Below, in pieces: positions 6,418 through 6,990 of a stretch of DNA of 6,990 nt; the stretch's first letter is position 1, and the number at the start of each line of letters is the position of its first letter. The notes under the pieces are model-generated. The model saw only the letters and a program-made list of their open reading frames with translations, had not been told where the DNA came from and did no database searches. The position numbers and the translations under genes are program-made. Source of the stretch: an uncultured Alphaproteobacteria bacterium (lineage in GTDB: Bacteria; Pseudomonadota; Alphaproteobacteria; Rickettsiales; UBA1997); contig CAIOKL010000031.1 of NCBI GenBank assembly GCA_903858915.1, forward strand, positions 1 through 6,990, given 5' to 3'.

Positions 6418-6990
6418 TTATAAAATGTGCCACATAAAATTTAGCAAAGACATACAAATTCCGAAGGTAAGTGGTATCGACAAATTATCGTCAACAATAA
6501 AAAAACTTGGATAAGCTTCGATAAAAGTTACAAAAGTAGCGATGAAAATTGCAAAAAAATAAAAGAGCCAACGACAATCAAAATAATATCCCGAAAGCAA
6601 TATTACCAAGACTGAAGTTGCAAAAAATGCCAAAGAACCGGCGCGCGATTTTTCGTAAAATGGAGGCGATTTTATTGATTTTCCAACGACGGCGGCCATG
6701 GCGTCGGCGAAAATTAAAATACAAAAACCCGTCACCGCAATTACTTTATCGAATATTAAAAAATTTATTAACGCTCCGCCAAAAACCCAACTCATGCCCG
6801 AGAGTTTTTTTTGATTAATTTCTTTGTCGCGCATGATAATTTTGAAAACTTTAGAAGTGATGTTGTTAAGCTTGTCAGACCTACATCTATAATAATCTAT
6901 CATTATTATAATTGCCGAAATTGGAATAAATATTTTGAGAAATTCATTTTTTCCTAGTTTGATAAAAAAAACTGGAATTATAAACAACAA
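6418..6990 (-). CDS. CTP-dependent lipid kinase-like membrane protein (dolichol/phytol kinase, DGK1 family), 5' end missing
   Basis: This is the C-terminal part (190 visible residues) of an integral membrane protein. The frame is still open at the right edge; the TTG there lies inside hydrophobic sequence and is unlikely to be the true start. Family landmarks appear in order: IDYYRCR (31-37), a LSGMSWVFGGAL segment (63-74), ADAMAAVVGKSI (95-106), EKSRAGSLAFF (113-123) and DDNLSIPL (167-174). These match the D-x-x-A-x-x-x-G, K-S-x-x-G-S and D-N-x-x-x-P pattern of the SEC59/VTE5/DGK1 family, which phosphorylates lipid alcohols such as polyprenols, phytol or diacylglycerol with CTP. About six or seven hydrophobic segments are visible (roughly 1-10, 17-32, 66-80, 83-100, 117-133, 138-157, 168-188). 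The third motif reads KSRAGS where I would expect KSxEGS. The substrate cannot be told from sequence, and some relatives are annotated as phosphatidate cytidylyltransferase. It ends 30 bp before dnaG, so it probably shares its transcript. Confidence 0.75.
   Translation of the reverse strand: MLFIIPVFFIKLGKNEFLKIFIPISAIIIMIDYYRCRSDKLNNITSKVFKIIMRDKEINQKKLSGMSWVFGGALINFLIFDKVIAVTGFCILIFADAMAAVVGKSIKSPPFYEKSRAGSLAFFATSVLVILLSGYYFDCRWLFYFFAIFIATFVTFIEAYPSFFIVDDNLSIPLTFGICMSLLNFMWHIL

Noticed and set aside
6549..6818. Plus-strand open frame rich in Lys, Arg and Asn
   Set aside because: It is antisense to the membrane kinase gene, where reversed hydrophobic codons give basic residues; no ribosome site or domain is visible.
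6985..6990. TTG at the right edge as the true start of the lipid kinase-like gene
   Set aside because: The frame runs to the edge with hydrophobic sequence, and the family usually has more N-terminal membrane segments, so the gene is better treated as 5'-truncated by the window.

Overview
The window is a compact, AT-rich stretch of bacterial chromosome. Four genes lie head to tail on the minus strand and fill almost all of it. In transcription order (right to left) they are: the 3' part of a membrane CTP-dependent lipid kinase-like gene, dnaG (primase), rpoD (housekeeping sigma-70) and recJ (single-strand 5'-3' exonuclease). The gaps are 30, 27 and 17 bp and hold no visible terminator, so co-transcription is likely. 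The conserved regions 2 to 4 of RpoD, including the region 4 helix-turn-helix and the C-terminal 'KLLKSFLQDA' ending, look alphaproteobacterial. Together with the AT bias this suggests an AT-rich member of that class, perhaps Rickettsiales or Holosporales-like. That placement is inference from the protein sequence, not from a search.

Layout. Positions 6418-6990 hold a membrane protein of the dolichol kinase / phytol kinase / DGK1 type, cut by the right edge. Positions 4594-6387 hold DnaG with an intact CHC2 zinc finger and TOPRIM centre. Positions 1960-4566 hold RpoD, 868 residues long. About 655 of these form a normal sigma-70, preceded by about 210 residues of extremely lysine-rich, aromatic-free sequence resembling a histone H1 tail. 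Positions 86-1942 hold RecJ with all catalytic motifs. The last 85 bases, beyond the recJ stop, carry small palindromes, an 11-bp direct repeat and possibly the end of a convergent plus-strand gene.

How the genes work together. dnaG-rpoD is the core of the classical macromolecular synthesis operon, which links replication priming to transcription initiation. Adding recJ puts a replication-fork and recombination-repair nuclease in the same likely transcript. The membrane lipid kinase upstream has no obvious functional link and may simply share the promoter. No start codon is preceded by a recognisable Shine-Dalgarno sequence.

The most notable feature is the H1-like N-terminal tail on the primary sigma factor. 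There is no mobile element, defence system, CRISPR array or stable RNA gene that I can support. The rest is ordinary housekeeping sequence.
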